A stretch of DNA of 54,712 bases from Oscillospiraceae bacterium. Its GTDB lineage: Bacteria; Bacillota; Clostridia; Oscillospirales; Ruminococcaceae. The DNA is taken from the NCBI GenBank assembly GCA_016296505.1, contig JAEDJD010000014.1, forward strand, positions 1 through 54,712, written 5' to 3'. The position numbers and the translations under genes were made by a program. Under the pieces are notes generated by a model. That model was not told the DNA's origin, did not search any database, and saw only the letters and a list, made by a program, of their open reading frames with translations. Shown here piece by piece: positions 52,881-54,712 of this stretch (its first letter is position 1; every line of letters begins with the position of its first letter).

Positions 52881-53526
52881 GATATATATCCTCCAAAGTT
52901 CTAGACGAACGCATATCCGGCGAAATATATATTAAATTATCGCTTCTTTTTATAAAGATGTGCTCAGCAACTTTTTCATAAAATGAAAACTGATGACCGG
53001 TCAATAAAATGGTACTGTGTGTTTTCATTTTATTCAAATGTGCAGCCAACTCGTCCATCATATCTACATCTAATCCATTTGATATTTCGTCCATAATTAG
53101 ATAATTCGGCTTCAGTAAATCCGCTACTGCCAGCATAAGTTTCTTTTTCTGCCCATATGAGTAAGACTTGACTTTTTGTTTTAAGACAGAGTAATCCAAA
53201 TATTTCTGTGCAATATTGATGATTTCCGAATTTTTCTTTAATTCAGATAATATTTTAATATTTTGGAATCCGGTTAAATTTGAGAAACAAGGCGTATCAT
53301 CCCATATCACGAAGCATTGACTACGGACTTCATCCAGTGGTTGATTGTTAAACAGAATTGACCCTTTATAAGTTTCTAATCCCGCAATACATTTTAATAG
53401 TGTCGTTTTTCCACACCCGTTTGATCCCATAATAAAGGAAATAGAGTGTTTCGGAAAAACCAGATTCGTTGGACTGTATAAAACATTGTTTTTGTATTTC
53501 TTTTGAAACTGTTTTAGTTCTATCAT
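52858..53526 (-). CDS. ABC transporter ATP-binding protein of the peptide cassette
   Basis: 222 residues from the ATG at 53526 after GAGGAGAAG; a longer start at 53571 would lie inside the stem-loop and is unlikely. Walker A GSNGCGKT (34-41), signature YSYGQKK (122-128), Walker B YLIMDEIS with Glu147, and the H-loop His178. It is a single-domain ATPase that energises the permease encoded next. AT-rich like its neighbours. Confidence 0.9.
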   Translation of the reverse strand: MIELKQFQKKYKNNVLYSPTNLVFPKHSISFIMGSNGCGKTTLLKCIAGLETYKGSILFNNQPLDEVRSQCFVIWDDTPCFSNLTGFQNIKILSELKKNSEIINIAQKYLDYSVLKQKVKSYSYGQKKKLMLAVADLLKPNYLIMDEISNGLDVDMMDELAAHLNKMKTHSTILLTGHQFSFYEKVAEHIFIKRSDNLIYISPDMRSSRTLEDIYHDQTIEN

Positions 53527-53539
53527 GTGCTTCTCCTCG

Positions 53540-53578
53540 AAATTAGGTGAATTCTCCAATTGAGAATTCACCTAATTT
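53540..53578. repeat. Perfect 17-bp inverted repeat between peptide and transporter genes
   Basis: AAATTAGGTGAATTCTC (53540-53556) and its exact complement (53562-53578) around five bases. It lies after the peptide stop and 14 bases before the ATPase start. In bacteriocin operons such stems often attenuate transcription so that the peptide is made in excess; that use here is inferred. Confidence 0.85.
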
Positions 53579-53606
53579 ACTAGTTAGTTAAGATGCAAAT
53601 AAAATG

Positions 53607-54011
53607 TTAAATATCCCATTCAACCCACATATTATCCCAGTTTGCAACATGAATTCTATCTCTGATAGAATTCACCCATCCAATACCAACGCCTTTGTAT
53701 GATAATCCGAGTGTTGCTTCTGTTATTGCATCCCAAACATGTTCCAGAGGACCGTACTCGACTTTATACACACCGCCTTCGTTTACATTGTATCCCCGTG
53801 TATATTGATATGCTCTGCTGTCTGTAATATTATTTCTCCAATCAACATCCCAATAAACATCCGTCTCTACATAAGAGACATAATTAAGTCCACGACTAAT
53901 ACCATTGTAATACGTCTGAGCAGAAGCCGGAATAGCAAGAGAAGTAACAAGTGTTCCCACCGTTGCAGTCAGGGACAAGCATTGAAAGGTAGTTTTATTG
54001 ATTTTTTTCAT
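53607..54011 (-). CDS. Secreted Trp/Tyr-rich peptide, candidate bacteriocin or effector
   Basis: 134 residues. A clear Sec signal (MKKINKTT, hydrophobic core, IPASA cut near residue 31) leaves a mature product of about 103 residues with seven Trp, about eleven Tyr and no Cys. That excludes disulfide- or lanthionine-based classes. Recognisable pieces are YVETDVYWDVDWRNN, KVEYGPLEHVWDAITEAT and VANWDNMWVEWDI. I do not recognise the family. Position ahead of an ABC transporter pair, behind an operator-like repeat and a stem-loop, suggests a bacteriocin-like secreted protein. Lactococcin 972-type products share the size and Sec signal, but their motifs are not seen. AGGGAG precedes the ATG. Confidence 0.65.
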   Translation of the reverse strand: MKKINKTTFQCLSLTATVGTLVTSLAIPASAQTYYNGISRGLNYVSYVETDVYWDVDWRNNITDSRAYQYTRGYNVNEGGVYKVEYGPLEHVWDAITEATLGLSYKGVGIGWVNSIRDRIHVANWDNMWVEWDI

Positions 54012-54122
54012 TTTTATTACTCCCTTTTATAAATTTGTGGTAAAACTGATAATTAAATAGAAAAGAGGATAACTAAGTAAAGCTTCAAATGTTTAATAAT
54101 GTACATACATCAAACAATAAAT

Positions 54123-54151
54123 ATTATAGCATATTATCGTTAAAATTACAA
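54123..54151 (-). promoter_or_regulatory. Sigma-A promoter of the peptide cassette
   Basis: TTGTAA, a 17-base spacer and TATAAT on the minus strand. Leaves a leader of about 105 nt. Confidence 0.72.
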
Positions 54152-54189
54152 TAGCAATATACTACGAAATCACAACAGCAATTTGCTAC
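54148..54189. promoter_or_regulatory. Imperfect direct repeat at the peptide promoter, possible operator
   Basis: Two 18-base copies (54148-54165 and 54172-54189) differ at three positions and start 24 bases apart. They overlap and lie directly upstream of the -35 box. Paired direct repeats in this position are typical of activator sites such as those of LytTR regulators controlling bacteriocin genes. The regulator is not in the window. Confidence 0.6.
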
Positions 54190-54386
54190 ATCTTACACGC
54201 AATTTACAAATACCGTGTATAATCCGTAACAGAGCACCTCAAAGGGCAGCATAGTTAATCACGTAACTCAGATCAAGCTTCTGCGCACGCAGAGAAAAAG
54301 TTCTTCTTGAGTTCCACATCATATTTCCATAGTCTTTCATATTGACATTATACACAAGAACGAACCCCAACTATTTTTGAGCACAA

Positions 54387-54422
54387 AAAACGTCCTGAAT
54401 GCGCAATTCACACATTCAGGAC
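54387..54422 (-). terminator. Terminator of the tRNA cluster
   Basis: GTCCTGAATG and CATTCAGGAC form a 10-bp stem; GTTTTTTG follows on the minus strand. Confidence 0.88.
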
Positions 54423-54434
54423 ATTTCATAGGCA

Positions 54435-54509
54435 GGTGGGTAGAGGGATTCGAACCCTCGGTCTTCGGGACCACAATCCGACGCTTTAACCAACTAAGCT
54501 ATACCCACC
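54435..54509 (-). tRNA. tRNA-His (anticodon GTG)
   Basis: Complete cloverleaf: acceptor GTGGGTA with TACCCAC, T arm GAGGG-TTCGAAT-CCCTC, and anticodon loop TTGTGGT giving GTG at 54474-54472. An extra 5' G opposite the discriminator C is present, as tRNA-His requires. Confidence 0.95.
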
Positions 54510-54556
54510 ATATTCAATATATCAACCGGAGAAAACCTCTCCACATCTGTCGCAGA

Positions 54557-54630
54557 CGCGCCTTAAAGGATTCGAACCTTTGACTTACTGCTTAGAAGGC
54601 AGTTACTCTATCCAGCTGAGTTAAAGGCGC
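54557..54630 (-). tRNA. tRNA-Arg (anticodon TCT)
   Basis: Acceptor GCGCCTT with AAGGCGC, anticodon arm CTGCC-TTCTAAG with TCT, and T arm with GGTTCGAATCC. Reads AGA codons. 47 bases upstream of tRNA-His on the same transcript. Confidence 0.94.
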
Positions 54631-54659
54631 AAATGTCATCCTAACTATGAGATGACAGA

Positions 54660-54712
54660 AGCGAGTGATGGGAATCGAACCCACGTAACCAGCTTGGAAG
54701 GCTGGAATTCTA
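54660..54712 (-). tRNA. tRNA-Gly (anticodon TCC), truncated by the window edge
   Basis: The 3' part is present: anticodon arm CCAGC-CTTCCAA-GCTGG, T arm with GGGTTCGATTCCC, and acceptor strand CACTCGC. The 5' D-arm side lies beyond the window. Confidence 0.9.

Noticed and set aside
53607..54011. Lactococcin 972 family bacteriocin
   Set aside because: Size, Sec signal and neighbouring ABC genes fit loosely, but the family motifs are not seen in the mature sequence.

Overview
The window looks like chromosomal DNA of a cellulosome-producing Ruminococcus (Oscillospiraceae, Firmicutes). The evidence is four dockerin-bearing secreted proteins plus a cohesin-dockerin adaptor, two tandem GH5 cellulases with Thr-rich linkers, a Ruminococcus-style type IV pilus locus, and many sigma-A promoters of the TTGACA-17-TATAAT type. 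Genus is inferred from gene content, not from rRNA.

Layout. 1-0.9 kb: debris of two broken genes, probably from an integrative element. 1.1-10.2 kb (+): a housekeeping run with an unpaired MazF-type toxin, two cyclophilin-like exported proteins, MurA, WalJ/YycJ, RlmH, a degenerate nucleotidyltransferase/HEPN pair, a CYTH phosphatase, a CPBP protease, IspE and BioY. 10.4-12.9 kb (-): one large GH43-CBM6-dockerin-CE1 hemicellulase. 13.2-16.8 kb (-): the complete queuosine-precursor operon queD-queE-(GNAT)-folE-queC-queF behind a structured leader ending in a terminator, a strong riboswitch candidate. The GNAT gene is frameshifted in a run of ten C. 16.8-22.2 kb (-): a cell-wall elongation operon (FHA protein, RodA/FtsW, PBP2-type transpeptidase) that ends in a CotH-dockerin gene. 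22.2-25.1 kb: a 1.1 kb stretch without genes, then a DUF1292 gene, a probable 6S RNA and an SseB-like gene.

25.2-29.1 kb (+): duplicated GH5-dockerin endoglucanases. 29.2-44.6 kb (mostly -): the type IV pilus locus. Transcribed from 44.6 kb downwards it holds pilC, a pilM-pilN fusion, pilO-like, a 1011-residue pilin-like protein with a beta-helix-like middle, two minor pilins, pilB, pilT and a three-copy major pilin array whose middle copy is dead. The prepilin peptidase lies on the opposite strand in the middle. A 190-nt structured leader precedes pilC. 44.6-51.8 kb: a LacI-family regulator, a lipoprotein, a cluster of small palindromic repeats, the cohesin-dockerin adaptor, an acyl-CoA ligase-like enzyme, and a D,D-carboxypeptidase homologue that has lost key residues of all three active-site motifs.

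51.9-54.1 kb (-): an AT-rich three-gene cassette (secreted Trp/Tyr-rich peptide, ABC ATPase, ABC permease) with a promoter-proximal direct repeat and a 17-bp stem-loop between the peptide and transporter genes, next to a tRNA cluster (His, Arg, partial Gly). This is the best candidate for an undescribed system, probably a bacteriocin or other secreted-effector cassette.

The main themes fit together: fibre-degrading enzymes with dockerins, an adaptor cohesin to display them, and type IV pili of the kind associated with cellulose adhesion in this genus. Coordinates come from reading the sequence; no database search was possible.
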